Of a stretch of DNA of 64,000 nucleotides, positions 25,371 to 34,323 are shown one piece after another. The notes under the pieces are model-generated. The model made no database searches and was not told where the DNA came from. It worked only from the letters and a program-made list of their open reading frames with translations. The position numbers were made by a program, and so were the translations under genes. Positions within the stretch are counted from its first letter, which is position 1; every line of letters begins with the position of its first letter. Source of the DNA: Eubacterium callanderi (GTDB taxonomy: Bacteria > Bacillota > Clostridia > Eubacteriales > Eubacteriaceae); the NCBI RefSeq assembly GCF_900142645.1, contig NZ_FRBP01000012.1:109212-173211 (forward strand), given 5' to 3'.

Positions 25371-25371
<1 letters not shown>
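25130..25371 (-). pseudogene. Remnant of a macrodomain-linked sirtuin start joined to another gene's end
   Basis: An ATG at 25369-25371 overlaps the macrodomain stop (TGATG) and encodes MDRLAGWAA, like the start of macrodomain-linked sirtuins (SirTM). The similarity then ends. Another frame carries an unrelated fragment, HSQHMVQIDDVEPMAV, stop, then STYDEVAGAARELGPGVIEY to a final stop at 25130. A deletion seems to have fused the sirtuin start to the end of a third gene, which itself holds a nonsense codon. The third gene is not recognised. Confidence 0.5.
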
Positions 25372-25975
<604 letters not shown>

Positions 25976-26089
25976 TTACTCGTTTCGGTTTATATTGGCT
26001 CCTTTCTTCTTTCCTGTATTGTAATGCACAGAGGACCCTTTGTGAAGCAGGCACAAAATAGTAGCCTGGTTTCCTGAAGGATACCAGGG

Positions 26090-26118
26090 TTGAAATCTTA
26101 TCCAAAAGCTGATATACT
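26090..26118 (+). promoter_or_regulatory. Promoter of the HxlR regulator gene
   Basis: TTGAAA (26090-26095), 17-bp spacer, TATACT (26113-26118); transcription would begin near 26125. Confidence 0.7.
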
Positions 26119-26129
26119 TTTCTATGCAA

Positions 26130-26144
26130 GTATCATTAAGATAC
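26130..26144. promoter_or_regulatory. HxlR-type operator
   Basis: GTATC-ATTAA-GATAC is a perfect 5-bp inverted repeat immediately after the -10 box. It resembles the sites of HxlR-family sensors (YodB, CatR, HypR), so autorepression is likely. Confidence 0.6.
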
Positions 26145-26177
26145 CAAGCGGTTAATCCAAGGAAAGCTGGTGAAAAA

Positions 26178-26513
26178 ATGAACGACCGACCTCTTCCGGC
26201 CTGTCCTGTCGAAACCACGCTGATGCTCATCGGCAGTAAATGGAAGGTTTTAATTTTGCGGGACTTGATGGACGGCACCCGCCGTTTCAGTGAGCTTAAA
26301 AAATCCATCGGGACCATTACCCAGAAGGTGCTGACCTCTAACCTGAGGGATATGGAGGCCTGCGGCCTGCTCACCCGCACTGTCTACCCCGAGGTGCCCC
26401 CAAGGGTCGAATATACCCTGACCCAGACCGGCTACAGCCTGAAGCCCATTCTCGACTCTATGGTGGACTGGGGAACTGCCTATAAAAACCTGGCCGATTC
26501 TGCCAGGCCCTGA
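26178..26513 (+). CDS. HxlR-family transcriptional regulator
   Basis: A 111-residue winged-helix protein. The family Cys near the N terminus is present (LPACPVETTLMLIGSKWKV), as is the recognition region GTITQKVLTSNLRDMEACGL. The start at 26178 is chosen over one 18 codons upstream because GGTG lies ahead of it and the longer N terminus overlaps the operator. HxlR proteins often sense electrophiles through this Cys. The neighbouring genes on the other strand are decayed, so its present target beyond itself is not evident. Confidence 0.87.
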   Translation: MNDRPLPACPVETTLMLIGSKWKVLILRDLMDGTRRFSELKKSIGTITQKVLTSNLRDMEACGLLTRTVYPEVPPRVEYTLTQTGYSLKPILDSMVDWGTAYKNLADSARP

Positions 26514-26515
26514 AA

Positions 26516-26556
26516 CAAAAAAGAGATGAGGCGCCCTTTTGGCACTTCATCTCTTT
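26516..26556 (+). terminator. Terminator of the HxlR gene
   Basis: AAGAGATGA pairs with TCATCTCTT around an inner GC stem, followed by TTTT. Confidence 0.85.
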
Positions 26557-26633
26557 TGCGTTTAGATTTTCTGGCAGGTATGCTTCAGCCCTGGCAGCAT
26601 GGCTCCTGGCTTCTTTGTATATTTTCTGTCTTT

Positions 26634-26819
26634 CTATTTTTTAAAGCTGACTTCGATTTTTCCGGTTTGCCCGTTGACAACAGCGGTTTTAAAAATAATG
26701 GTGACCCTGCTTTTCCTGGTTTTTTCCACGTTATTCATCACTGCCATATCATGCTCAAGCCTGTCTTGAAATTCTTCCCAGGTTGCATATTCCTTCTTGA
26801 TTGTATTATCCGTTTTCAT
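26634..26819 (-). CDS. Small hypothetical protein (61 residues)
   Basis: A short ORF encoding MKTDNTIKKEYATWEEFQDR followed by a beta-rich, basic C-terminal half ending IEVSFKK. A GGAG-like site lies about 13 bp ahead, farther than usual. No family is recognised. It may be a real small gene or a remnant; codon composition is similar to its neighbours. Confidence 0.4.
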   Translation of the reverse strand: MKTDNTIKKEYATWEEFQDRLEHDMAVMNNVEKTRKSRVTIIFKTAVVNGQTGKIEVSFKK

Positions 26820-27161
26820 TTTAAATTAAAGGCTCCTAACATTCCAACATCACGCGGGACAAATTTGATCATCTGCCTCCGCCGTACTGGCAATCGCCAT
26901 ACAAATGAACTTTTCTCTTTATCTGTCAATATGCGCTTTGGCTGTGTCTATTATTATAGTCGGTTAATCCATTAAAATCAAGGAATTTCAGATAAAAGTT
27001 TCTTTTGTTAGTTATCTGTTTAACAAGGAAATATTTCTGTTCATCATAGGCCGCTGTCTTAGCGGGCTTGCGGATACTGCATCTTTTTACATACATTAAA
27101 GCTTTCTTAAACACCGGGATCAAATTCATCCATATCGGACGCCGGCAATGCGGGCATCCAC
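26820..27161. other. Intergenic stretch with no recognised gene
   Basis: About 340 bp, AT-rich in its middle. Short ORFs on both strands have no ribosome site and no recognisable family. No strong hairpin is seen apart from the terminator that follows. Confidence 0.5.
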
Positions 27162-27190
27162 AAAAAAAGACCAGCCGGTTTAGGCTGGTC
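27162..27190 (-). terminator. Terminator of the CoA-transferase gene
   Basis: GACCAGCC-N6-GGCTGGTC is followed on the minus strand by seven T. Confidence 0.93.
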
Positions 27191-27200
27191 CTTAAATGTT

Positions 27201-28553
27201 TTAGTTATCCTTGTTGGTTCTTCTCCAGATGTGCATTTTTTCGGCTTCTGCGATGAGCTCGTCGCGGAAATCCGGGTGGGCGACGGAAATGATGGCGTCA
27301 CATTTTTCCCAGGTGGACAGGCCCTTGAGGTTGACCTTGCCGTATTCGGTTACCAGGTAGTGGATGTTCGCGCGGGTGTCGGTAACAACGGAGCCTGGCT
27401 GCAGGGTCGGTACGATACGGGATTTCATTTCGCCGTCTCTGGTCATAAAGGTGGAGGAGCAGCAGATAAAGCTCTTTCCGCCGTTTGACAGGTAAGCGCC
27501 CAGCACAAAGTCGAGCTGTCCGCCGGCGCCGCTGATGTGCTTGATCCCGGAGGATTCTGAGCTGACCTGACCAAAAAGGTCAACGTCAACAGCGTTGTTG
27601 ATGGACATGAAATTATCAATGGCAGAAATAGAGCGGATATCGTTGGTATAATCTACCGGCGCGCTCATGCACTGCGGATTGTCGTGGATGTAGTCATACA
27701 GCTTCTGGGTACCTGCGCCAAAGGCATAGGTCTGGCGGAAGCGGTCGATGTTTTTCTTGGAGCCGTTGATTTTGCCGGCTTTTGCAATATCGACAAAGGC
27801 GTCGACGTACATTTCGGTATGAACGCCCAGATCCTTCAGGTCGGATTCGGCGATGAGTGACCCGACAGCGTTTGGCATTCCCCCGATACCAAGCTGGAGG
27901 CATGCGCCGTTGGGAATTTCTTCTACAATCAGCTCAGCGACTCTTTTATCAACGTCGGTTGCAGGACCGCCGGCGCCCAGCTCTGCCATGAGGGGATTGG
28001 GGCCTTCGACGATATTATCAACCTGAGAGATGTGGATGGCTTCTTCAAAGCCGCCAAGGCATCTCGGCATATTTTTATTGACTTCAACGATGATTGTTTT
28101 TGCACGTTCGCACATTGCCATCATGTGTGAGGCATTGGGGCCGAAGTTGAAATAACCGTGATCATCCATCGGTGCGACCTGGAACATGGCCACGTCCACA
28201 TCCTGCTTGGAATCTCTGTAGTATCTCGGCATTTCGGAGTAACGGATTGGTGTGTAGTAAGCGAAGCCCTGGGCAATGGCTTTTCTTTCGACGCCGCTCA
28301 TGTGCCAGGAATTCCAAGTGATATGGTCTGCCGGGTTTTCAATTTTAAAAATCTCGGGCACCCACATCAGGATACCGCCGCGAATTTTGAGGTCAACCAG
28401 GTCGTTTTCGACCACATGGGCTGCCAGTGCCTTGTCCAGCTCTCTTGCTGTGGCGGAGCACCAGCCGTAATCCAGCCAGTCGCCGGATTTTACAACCTTG
28501 ACCGCTTCTTCTGCCGTTACCAGTTTTTCAGCATATTCTTTAATAAAACTCAT
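27201..28553 (-). CDS. Butyryl-CoA:acetate CoA-transferase (acetyl-CoA hydrolase/transferase family)
   Basis: A 450-residue family I CoA-transferase. The catalytic Glu lies in [10 protein letters not shown] and the glycine-rich GAGGQLDF motif follows about 100 residues later. Length and the N-terminal [18 protein letters not shown] stretch fit butyryl-CoA:acetate and 4-hydroxybutyrate CoA-transferases. In a butyrate-forming anaerobe it would exchange CoA between butyryl-CoA and acetate, releasing butyrate. It is a single gene with its own terminator. The alternative, 4-hydroxybutyrate as substrate, cannot be excluded. Confidence 0.85.
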   Translation of the reverse strand: MSFIKEYAEKLVTAEEAVKVVKSGDWLDYGWCSATARELDKALAAHVVENDLVDLKIRGGILMWVPEIFKIENPADHITWNSWHMSGVERKAIAQGFAYYTPIRYSEMPRYYRDSKQDVDVAMFQVAPMDDHGYFNFGPNASHMMAMCERAKTIIVEVNKNMPRCLGGFEEAIHISQVDNIVEGPNPLMAELGAGGPATDVDKRVAELIVEEIPNGACLQLGIGGMPNAVGSLIAESDLKDLGVHTEMYVDAFVDIAKAGKINGSKKNIDRFRQTYAFGAGTQKLYDYIHDNPQCMSAPVDYTNDIRSISAIDNFMSINNAVDVDLFGQVSSESSGIKHISGAGGQLDFVLGAYLSNGGKSFICCSSTFMTRDGEMKSRIVPTLQPGSVVTDTRANIHYLVTEYGKVNLKGLSTWEKCDAIISVAHPDFRDELIAEAEKMHIWRRTNKDN

Positions 28554-28691
28554 TTTTCCCTCCCATTTGGAATTGCTCTTAGTTAAACAATTGTCAATGT
28601 TTACTTATCCCTTATTATAACATACTATCCGCTGGTTTTTTAAAAAAAGCGAGAAATTACGTGGAATTTTTTGTCATTCGGGGCTTTTAGC

Positions 28692-29612
28692 TTATTTCTT
28701 TTTACTGCTCCTGCCGCCTTTTTTAATCCAGACCTCTGGCGAACCCCTTAAAAAAGCCTTGAGGAGGTAGAGCCCCGAAAATACAGGCAGGGTGACGGAC
28801 AGTGACACGCAGGCGCTCTTTACAATTTCAATTTTATACAGATCTGGCAGGCTTTTCGTCATTGAATCAAAAAACTGTCCGTCCAGTATCATATAAACTG
28901 TTCCTCCGTAAAGCACCAGACAGACCAGGGCAAAAAGCAGATGCCTCACGTCAAAGGCTGGCCGCGGCATGCGGAACCAGGCAACAAAGCAGGCGCCAGC
29001 GGCCATGAGCAGGGTCAGCAGCGGCGTAACCAGAAAATTGTAGTACACAAGGGCTCTGCCCGTTACCCCGACTCTTTCCTCCATGCTCACAGCTGCCATG
29101 GCCCCTGTCATATAGGCCTGGAGCTGATCGTAAGCAACGACAAAGAGCAGGATCAGAATAATGGCCAGGATCAGGTTCATGATTTTTTTGGAGACCGGCT
29201 CAGGGTTGGGGGCGCTGCGCAGCCCCTTATACAAAAATACCCCGCCGAAAAGGAAAAGACCGCTGGAAGCATTGGCGAGGGAAGCCCGCAGAGGGACGAC
29301 AGCGATAAGGGTGGTGAGGGACGCGCCCAGAGCCACCATCACAATACCCACGGTCAGGTTGAAAACCGACAAATGGGCTTTACGGCGTTTAAAATCATTG
29401 GCAATGCCGCCGACCAATCCGCCTAAGAGCACCAGGTACACCCAGAACATGGCCCGGAGATAGATGGGCACTGCCACCACACCGCCGTTCTCTGAAAAGC
29501 TTTGATTTGCCGCGCTAAGATATACGGCATAAAAAGCCTCAATCGCCGCGTACAGCAGGATAAATATAATGGCCAGCAGGCCGCCCCGTATACGGTGAAT
29601 TTCCTGTTTCAT
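28692..29612 (-). CDS. Polytopic membrane protein of unknown function
   Basis: A 306-residue protein with about eight hydrophobic helices and a very basic C terminus (GGRSSKKK). No motif identifies a family. It is a single gene whose neighbours are the CoA-transferase downstream and the DUF2089 operon upstream, each separated by a terminator or a gap. The even spacing of helices suggests a transporter or membrane sensor, but no function is assigned. Confidence 0.7.
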   Translation of the reverse strand: MKQEIHRIRGGLLAIIFILLYAAIEAFYAVYLSAANQSFSENGGVVAVPIYLRAMFWVYLVLLGGLVGGIANDFKRRKAHLSVFNLTVGIVMVALGASLTTLIAVVPLRASLANASSGLFLFGGVFLYKGLRSAPNPEPVSKKIMNLILAIILILLFVVAYDQLQAYMTGAMAAVSMEERVGVTGRALVYYNFLVTPLLTLLMAAGACFVAWFRMPRPAFDVRHLLFALVCLVLYGGTVYMILDGQFFDSMTKSLPDLYKIEIVKSACVSLSVTLPVFSGLYLLKAFLRGSPEVWIKKGGRSSKKK

Positions 29613-29629
29613 TGTTCACACCTCTTTCC

Positions 29630-29666
29630 AAAAAAAAAAATACTAAAGCAGCTTTTGCTTTAGTAT
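29630..29666 (-). terminator. Terminator of the DUF2089 operon
   Basis: TACTAAAGCA pairs with TGCTTTAGTA and is followed on the minus strand by eleven T. Confidence 0.93.
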
Positions 29667-29724
29667 AGCATTTTGCAATCGTTTTATCGAGGGTAAATAT
29701 TTATCCCGGCCCTGTCCCCACCCA

Positions 29725-29988
29725 TCAGATACGGATGGAGACATAGGTGCCGTCCTCAGCCTCGACATGGACGATCTCGAGGCCCTTATACTGCCTTAAA
29801 ACAGAGACACAGTCCCGCACGACCATCTTAAAATAATCCTTTGTGAGCAGTTCCCGAAAGGGCTCGGGAACCGATTCCCGCATTTTGACAAAGGCCGCCT
29901 CCGGTACCAGATTAACGGCCAGCGAGGCCAGCCGCAGCGGAATGGGCAGCCGCAGCCTCAGGCTGCCTTCGTGCACTATAACGCGCAT
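29725..29988 (-). CDS. Small protein of the DUF2089 operon, function unknown
   Basis: An 87-residue protein with an N-terminal strand region (MRVIVHEGSLRLRLPIPLRL) and a C-terminal strand pair. It follows the SHOCT-like gene after 17 bp. The first residues resemble the beta-strand repeats in the C-terminal part of the neighbour, so the two may have come from one YvlB/LiaX-like ancestor. No function is assigned. Confidence 0.6.
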   Translation of the reverse strand: MRVIVHEGSLRLRLPIPLRLASLAVNLVPEAAFVKMRESVPEPFRELLTKDYFKMVVRDCVSVLRQYKGLEIVHVEAEDGTYVSIRI

Positions 29989-30005
29989 AGATTCTTCCTC
30001 CTGGG

Positions 30006-30425
30006 TCAGCCGATGTAGACTTTAACGGTTGAGCCGTCGGATGCGCTCACATCCACAATGGTCCCCAGGGTTTCATTATCAATACATTCCAGAATGGCGG
30101 TGGTCAGGGCTTCCAGGTCAATTTTCTCAGAGCCTTCCCACTGGATTGGCAGTTTCCCGGTAACCTTGAGCATCTGCTGTACAATTTTAACTGGAAGCTG
30201 TACGTTCACCTTGTCCCCCTCCGGGGTGTCCACCACCACCCGCAGCATTTTATCATCGTAGCCTCCTCCTGGGGCGCTCACCGGTTCGACCCAGCCGCCT
30301 GCCGGGGCTTCTGCCGGGACTTCGGCCGGGACTGCCTGGCCCAGCGCGTCTAACAGGCCCACTGCCTGCTCGGCAGAAATTTTGCCTTCTTCTACCATTT
30401 TTAATATTCTCATTTTTTCTTCCAT
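30006..30425 (-). CDS. SHOCT-like (YvlB/LiaX N-terminal) domain protein
   Basis: A 139-residue protein. Residues 1-30 form the SHOCT-like helical hairpin (ILKMVEEGKISAEQAVGLLD), followed by a Pro/Ala/Glu-rich linker (about residues 32-50) and a beta-rich domain. Such proteins are often linked to envelope stress and are typically encoded next to DUF2089 genes, as here. Confidence 0.75.
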   Translation of the reverse strand: MEEKMRILKMVEEGKISAEQAVGLLDALGQAVPAEVPAEAPAGGWVEPVSAPGGGYDDKMLRVVVDTPEGDKVNVQLPVKIVQQMLKVTGKLPIQWEGSEKIDLEALTTAILECIDNETLGTIVDVSASDGSTVKVYIG

Positions 30426-30497
30426 TGTTATTCCTCTTTTCTGCAGCCCTGTCCGGGTCTGCGTTCAAATTTTAATGCCTGCTTTGCCTTGTCTCTG

Positions 30498-30875
30498 CTA
30501 CTCGGTTTCCTTCATCTGTTCCAGCGCTTCCTCGGGCGTGATCTCTCCGTTTTCCAGAGCGTCCAGTATCTCTTTTTTCCGCGCTTCGGAAACCGACGGC
30601 GGACTCTCGGGTTTTCCGCCAAGCTTCTCGATGATCCCGTCCAGACGGGAGCGGACAGTCGGGTAGGAAATCTTCAGTCGTTTTTCCACTTCCTTGATAT
30701 TACCCCGGCAGACCAGAAAGGTCTCGGCGAAAAACAGATCCTCTGCGGAAAGATAATCGAATTTGCTCAGGCAGAAATCATTTTCGATGGCGGTATCGCA
30801 ATTTTCGCACTGGAGCTTAACGGCTTTAAGCCTGCCGCCGCACACAGGGCATCGGCTAATTACCTGGTACATCAC
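30498..30875 (-). CDS. DUF2089-family DNA-binding protein
   Basis: A 125-residue protein with an N-terminal zinc ribbon (CPVCGGRL...CENCD), a helix-turn-helix segment (IKEVEKRLKISYPTVRSRLD) and a C-terminal SHOCT-like helix (ALENGEITPEEALEQM). The mix suggests an autoregulatory transcription factor. It heads a three-gene operon whose promoter overlaps an inverted repeat. Confidence 0.83.
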   Translation of the reverse strand: MMYQVISRCPVCGGRLKAVKLQCENCDTAIENDFCLSKFDYLSAEDLFFAETFLVCRGNIKEVEKRLKISYPTVRSRLDGIIEKLGGKPESPPSVSEARKKEILDALENGEITPEEALEQMKETE

Positions 30876-30900
30876 ATCACCTTCTCTCTTTGATATCTAT

Positions 30901-30948
30901 AATATAAACCTAAAAATCAATATTGTCAATTATTATTTTAACAATATT
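30901..30948 (-). promoter_or_regulatory. Promoter and inverted repeat of the DUF2089 operon
   Basis: On the minus strand TTGACA (30924-30929), 17-bp spacer, TATATT (30901-30906). AATATTGT (30919-30926) and ACAATATT (30941-30948) form a perfect 8-bp inverted repeat across the -35 box, a likely operator. Confidence 0.65.
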
Positions 30949-31030
30949 AATATAACTATTTAAAAAATTAATTTTCTTGTGAAATATCTTGAAAATTTAA
31001 CTTTCAAAATGAATTTTAAGTTCCAAAAAT

Positions 31031-31056
31031 AAAAAAGCACCCTCACGGATGCTTTT
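31031..31056 (-). terminator. Terminator of the 31-kb membrane protein gene
   Basis: AAAAGCATCC-GTGA-GGGTGCTTTT, followed on the minus strand by more T. Confidence 0.88.
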
Positions 31057-31075
31057 AATCATTTTTTCCCTGGTT

Positions 31076-31612
31076 CTACTTTTCTTCGTCCTGGTCGTCC
31101 TCAATGATTTCGACTTCGACTGTTTCTATGGCTTGCGCGGCGGCCATTTCGGCTTTGGCGTCATCGTTATTGAGCTTGGCGCCCAGGAAGTACAGGCCGG
31201 CGAGCACGATAAAGGCCAGGTCCATAAAAACGCCGCTCATGCTGGCGCCGTTAATAATATTGATCACGGTGCTGACAATGGCCAGAACGGCTACGATCCC
31301 GCCGAGAACCATTAAAAGCTTGGCTTTTCCGGTGTTCTTGGCAAAGATAACGCCTAAGATGCCAACGACCAGATACAAGATCCCCATTCCCAGCAGCATG
31401 CCGCCGCTGATCATGGCCATACGCGCGAGCTCGTCTGTAGAAACCGATGAGCCTGCCTGTGCGAGGGCGTCCTGTACAGCCGGGTCGTTTGCCACAGAGC
31501 CCATCATGCTGCTGCCAGCCATGGACAGTGCCCCGGTTAAAGCAGAAAAGGCGCCTAAAATAATAAGAATAATTGCTGTAACCTTGATAAAGGTTTTTCC
31601 GCTTGCTTTCAT
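31076..31612 (-). CDS. Four-helix membrane protein of unknown function
   Basis: A 178-residue protein with four membrane helices. An extracytoplasmic loop of about 40 residues rich in Ala, Ser and Asp lies between helices 1 and 2, and the C-terminal tail is strongly acidic (EIIEDDQDEEK). The start at 31612 is preferred because GGAGG lies six bases ahead; a TTG two codons upstream overlaps that site. It resembles DUF4064-type proteins in layout. It has its own promoter and terminator. Confidence 0.72.
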   Translation of the reverse strand: MKASGKTFIKVTAIILIILGAFSALTGALSMAGSSMMGSVANDPAVQDALAQAGSSVSTDELARMAMISGGMLLGMGILYLVVGILGVIFAKNTGKAKLLMVLGGIVAVLAIVSTVINIINGASMSGVFMDLAFIVLAGLYFLGAKLNNDDAKAEMAAAQAIETVEVEIIEDDQDEEK

Positions 31613-31678
31613 ATTCAACCTCCTTAAACTGATTGAAAAAGCTCTTTGTTGAAAACAAAGAAGATTAATATCTCTTTA

Positions 31679-31707
31679 ATTATACCGGAACGCCCTTGCC
31701 CTGTAAA
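31679..31707 (-). promoter_or_regulatory. Promoter of the 31-kb membrane protein gene
   Basis: On the minus strand TTTACA (31702-31707), 17-bp spacer, TATAAT (31679-31684). Confidence 0.75.
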
Positions 31708-31735
31708 GTAAAGAATTCTTAAAGAAGCCTGCGTA

Positions 31736-31776
31736 AAAGCCGCCGGACTGATCGGGGAGGATGCGCCGGCGGCTTT
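31736..31776 (-). terminator. Terminator of the polyol oxidation operon
   Basis: AAAGCCGCCGG (31736-31746) pairs with CCGGCGGCTTT (31766-31776). On the minus strand the T tract is short, but position after the last gene of the operon fits a terminator. Confidence 0.7.
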
Positions 31777-31805
31777 CACAGGGTTTATACTAACAATGAT
31801 TTGGA

Positions 31806-32675
31806 TTAGGCTTGTTTTGTAAAGATCCCAATGGCATGCTCGACATGGGCCTGCATTGCGATCCTGGCGGCTTCGGCCAGCTCGTCGTAACGAATCTCGG
31901 CCCGGGCCGCGTTTTCCTTTAAAAAGGCCTTGACGGCGTCACCGCCGGCTAAAGACATATAGGTAAAGTAGTTGACCTTGGTGACGCCGTTTTTAATGGC
32001 CTCTCTGAAGTCGACGTCGCCAACGCCGGAGCCGCCGTGCATGACCAGGGGCATGTTCACAGCCCTGCGGATTTCCGCAATGCGGTTAAAATCCAGCTTT
32101 GGCTCGGCTTCGTACACGCCGTGGGCTGTGCCGAAAGCGATGGCCAGGGCGTCGATGCCTGTAGCCTCCACAAAGGCTAGGGCTTCCCCGGGCTTGGTGT
32201 AGCAGTCCTCTGGCGTGAGGTCTGCTTCCTCCTCGGAGGGTTCTCCGCCGCCCTCTGGCCGAAGGACGCGTCCCAGCTCTGCCTCGACAGAGACATTATA
32301 ATTGGCAGCGGCCTGTACCACTGCGCGGGTTCCTGCCACATTTTCATCATAGGGCAGGGCCGATCCGTCAAACATGACTGAGGTAAAGCCCATTTCCATG
32401 GCGGAGAGCAGATAGTCGATGTCTTCGCCGTGGTCCAGATGCACACAGACGGGCACCTGGGCGGCCCTGGCCATTTCCAGCATGACGGGCCCGATGACCT
32501 TGAGGGGCGCAACGCTCTCATGGATCTGGGCGTGCTGTAAAATAACCGGCGCATCCAGCTTTTCGGCCGCGTCCAGCACCGCGCGGATGCTGGCGAGATT
32601 AACGGTATTGAAGGCCCCCACCGCGTACTTTTTGGCGTAGGCGTCCTTCATGATTTCATTCAGGGTTACTAACAT
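31806..32675 (-). CDS. Class II ketose-bisphosphate aldolase
   Basis: A 289-residue zinc-dependent aldolase of the FbaA/GatY family. Zinc ligands are visible in VHLDHGEDIDY, in FGTAHG and in MHGGSGV. It cleaves a ketose bisphosphate to dihydroxyacetone phosphate and an aldehyde. It is last in the kinase-SDR-GlpA-GlpB-like-DUF1667 operon, so it probably handles a ketose (bis)phosphate made there rather than only fructose bisphosphate. The exact sugar is not determinable. Confidence 0.87.
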   Translation of the reverse strand: MLVTLNEIMKDAYAKKYAVGAFNTVNLASIRAVLDAAEKLDAPVILQHAQIHESVAPLKVIGPVMLEMARAAQVPVCVHLDHGEDIDYLLSAMEMGFTSVMFDGSALPYDENVAGTRAVVQAAANYNVSVEAELGRVLRPEGGGEPSEEEADLTPEDCYTKPGEALAFVEATGIDALAIAFGTAHGVYEAEPKLDFNRIAEIRRAVNMPLVMHGGSGVGDVDFREAIKNGVTKVNYFTYMSLAGGDAVKAFLKENAARAEIRYDELAEAARIAMQAHVEHAIGIFTKQA

Positions 32676-32677
32676 CT

Positions 32678-33049
32678 TCAGGCCTGCCCTTCCATAGACT
32701 TACAGGCGACAATATCGACGCCGCAGTCCGCGATGTTCGGGATAATGACCTCGCCCATTTTAACCGGGTGATCCAGGCGCACCGCTTTGATAGCGGTCAT
32801 GGCGTCCAGCATTTTATCCTTTGGCATGGGCTCCTTCGACTTGATGGGGATCAGGCATTCCTGGCCGCCGCAGCGCACCAGAATGGTGCTGGTGAGCATT
32901 CTTTCAGGCGCTACCAGTTCCTTTTCGGCAAATTTGATCCCGCGTTTGCAGGTGTTTCCTTCAACCTTTACGACCTTGTCACCGTCCACGGTCACCACCA
33001 GGGCGCAGCCAGACGGGCAGGTTGTGCAGCACATTGTTACTTCTTTCAT
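32678..33049 (-). CDS. DUF1667 iron-sulfur-type protein of the G3P dehydrogenase complex
   Basis: A 123-residue protein with a Cys-rich N terminus (CCTTCPSGC and NTCKRG) suitable for an Fe-S cluster, and further Cys residues later. DUF1667 genes in Firmicutes follow the GlpA- and GlpB-like flavoproteins, as here (4-bp gap), and are thought to pass electrons from the dehydrogenase. It takes the place of the unrelated enterobacterial GlpC. Confidence 0.85.
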   Translation of the reverse strand: MKEVTMCCTTCPSGCALVVTVDGDKVVKVEGNTCKRGIKFAEKELVAPERMLTSTILVRCGGQECLIPIKSKEPMPKDKMLDAMTAIKAVRLDHPVKMGEVIIPNIADCGVDIVACKSMEGQA

Positions 33050-33053
33050 ATTT

Positions 33054-34310
33054 TTACGCCTCCTTTACAGTCACTACCAGGGGCTCTGTAAGCGCCTCCA
33101 GCTGCTCTGCTTTCAGCTTGATTTCTTCCATGATGCTCGGGATAAACTTCCGGGCTTTCCTGCTCTCAAAGACTACCTCGCCGCCGCTTGTGATTACGGC
33201 TCTGGCATTGTCCACTGGGCGGCCCACGCGGAACTTGACAATGACATGGTCATTTTCACCTTTATAAATTTTTGAAGGCACAGTGTAACGCACAAGTCCT
33301 TCCGGCTTGACAGCGAGGGCGTCTCCTTCCTTCGCCTTGGCCGCCTTGGCGTAACGGGCAGCGCTCGCGCCGGCCTCCTCTGCCTCCATGGTAACATTGT
33401 CGACGAGGTCGTGGACATGGAGCACATTACCGCAGGCAAAAATACCGGCGACGTTTGTTTCAAGCGAGTCGTCGACCAACGGGCCGTTCGTAACCGGGTT
33501 CAGCAGAACGCCCGCTTTTTTTGACAACTCATTTTCCGGGATCAGACCAATGGACAGTAAAAGTGTATCGCACTCTATGGTTTCTTCAGTCCCCTCTACT
33601 GGCTGAAGGTTTTCGTCAACCTTAGTGACCTCAATGGATTCGACCCGGTCACTGCCGTTGATTTTGGTAACCGTGGTGGACAGGTGCAGCGGAATATCAA
33701 AATCGTCCAGACAATTTTTAATATTACGGTACAGGCCGTTGGGGTACGGCATCAGCTCGTACACGCCCACAACGTCGATGCCCTCCAGGGTCAGGCGTCT
33801 GGCCATGATGAGGCCGATATCGCCGGAGCCCAGAATGACAACCCTGCTGCCCGGTTTAAAGTTTTCCATATTCACATAGCGCTGAGCCAGGCCTGCCGTA
33901 AAAACACCGGCCGGTCTTGATCCCGGGATCTTAATTGCCCCTCTTGTTCGCTCGCGGCAGCCCATGGCTAAAACCACGGCTCCCGCATTGAAAATGACTG
34001 TGCCTTCTTCATTGATCGCTGTGACCTTGCGGTCTTCTGTAATATCCAGGACCATGGTCTTTAAATAGCAGTCAATACCGGCTTCTTTGGCTTTATTGAT
34101 AAACAGCTCGGCATATTCCGGCCCTGTCAGCTCCTCTTTAAAGTACTGAAGACCGAAACCGCTGTGAATACACTGGTTTAAGATACCGCCCAGCTCATCG
34201 TTTCTCTCGATGACCGCTACCCGGGCGCCGTTTTCCTTTGCTTTAACTGCAGCGCCCAGACCCGCAGGGCCGCCGCCGATAATGACGACATCATAATCTA
34301 AAATTTTCAT
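33054..34310 (-). CDS. NAD(P)/FAD-dependent oxidoreductase, GlpB-like partner
   Basis: A 418-residue flavoprotein with two dinucleotide-binding motifs (VVIIGGGPAGLGAA at the N terminus; VVILGSGDIG near residue 165) and the FAD segment NVAGIFACGN. It lies between the GlpA-like and DUF1667 genes. The three together match the anaerobic glycerol-3-phosphate dehydrogenase set of clostridia, in which this subunit likely takes electrons from GlpA. Confidence 0.85.
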   Translation of the reverse strand: MKILDYDVVIIGGGPAGLGAAVKAKENGARVAVIERNDELGGILNQCIHSGFGLQYFKEELTGPEYAELFINKAKEAGIDCYLKTMVLDITEDRKVTAINEEGTVIFNAGAVVLAMGCRERTRGAIKIPGSRPAGVFTAGLAQRYVNMENFKPGSRVVILGSGDIGLIMARRLTLEGIDVVGVYELMPYPNGLYRNIKNCLDDFDIPLHLSTTVTKINGSDRVESIEVTKVDENLQPVEGTEETIECDTLLLSIGLIPENELSKKAGVLLNPVTNGPLVDDSLETNVAGIFACGNVLHVHDLVDNVTMEAEEAGASAARYAKAAKAKEGDALAVKPEGLVRYTVPSKIYKGENDHVIVKFRVGRPVDNARAVITSGGEVVFESRKARKFIPSIMEEIKLKAEQLEALTEPLVVTVKEA

Positions 34311-34323
34311 TGCTCTACTCTCC

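Noticed and set aside
26526..26975. Plus-strand ORF of 149 codons after the HxlR gene
   Set aside because: It begins inside the HxlR terminator, lacks a ribosome site and has no recognisable domain.
26926..27129. Minus-strand ORF of 67 codons
   Set aside because: No ribosome binding site, no family resemblance and unusual composition; treated as non-coding.
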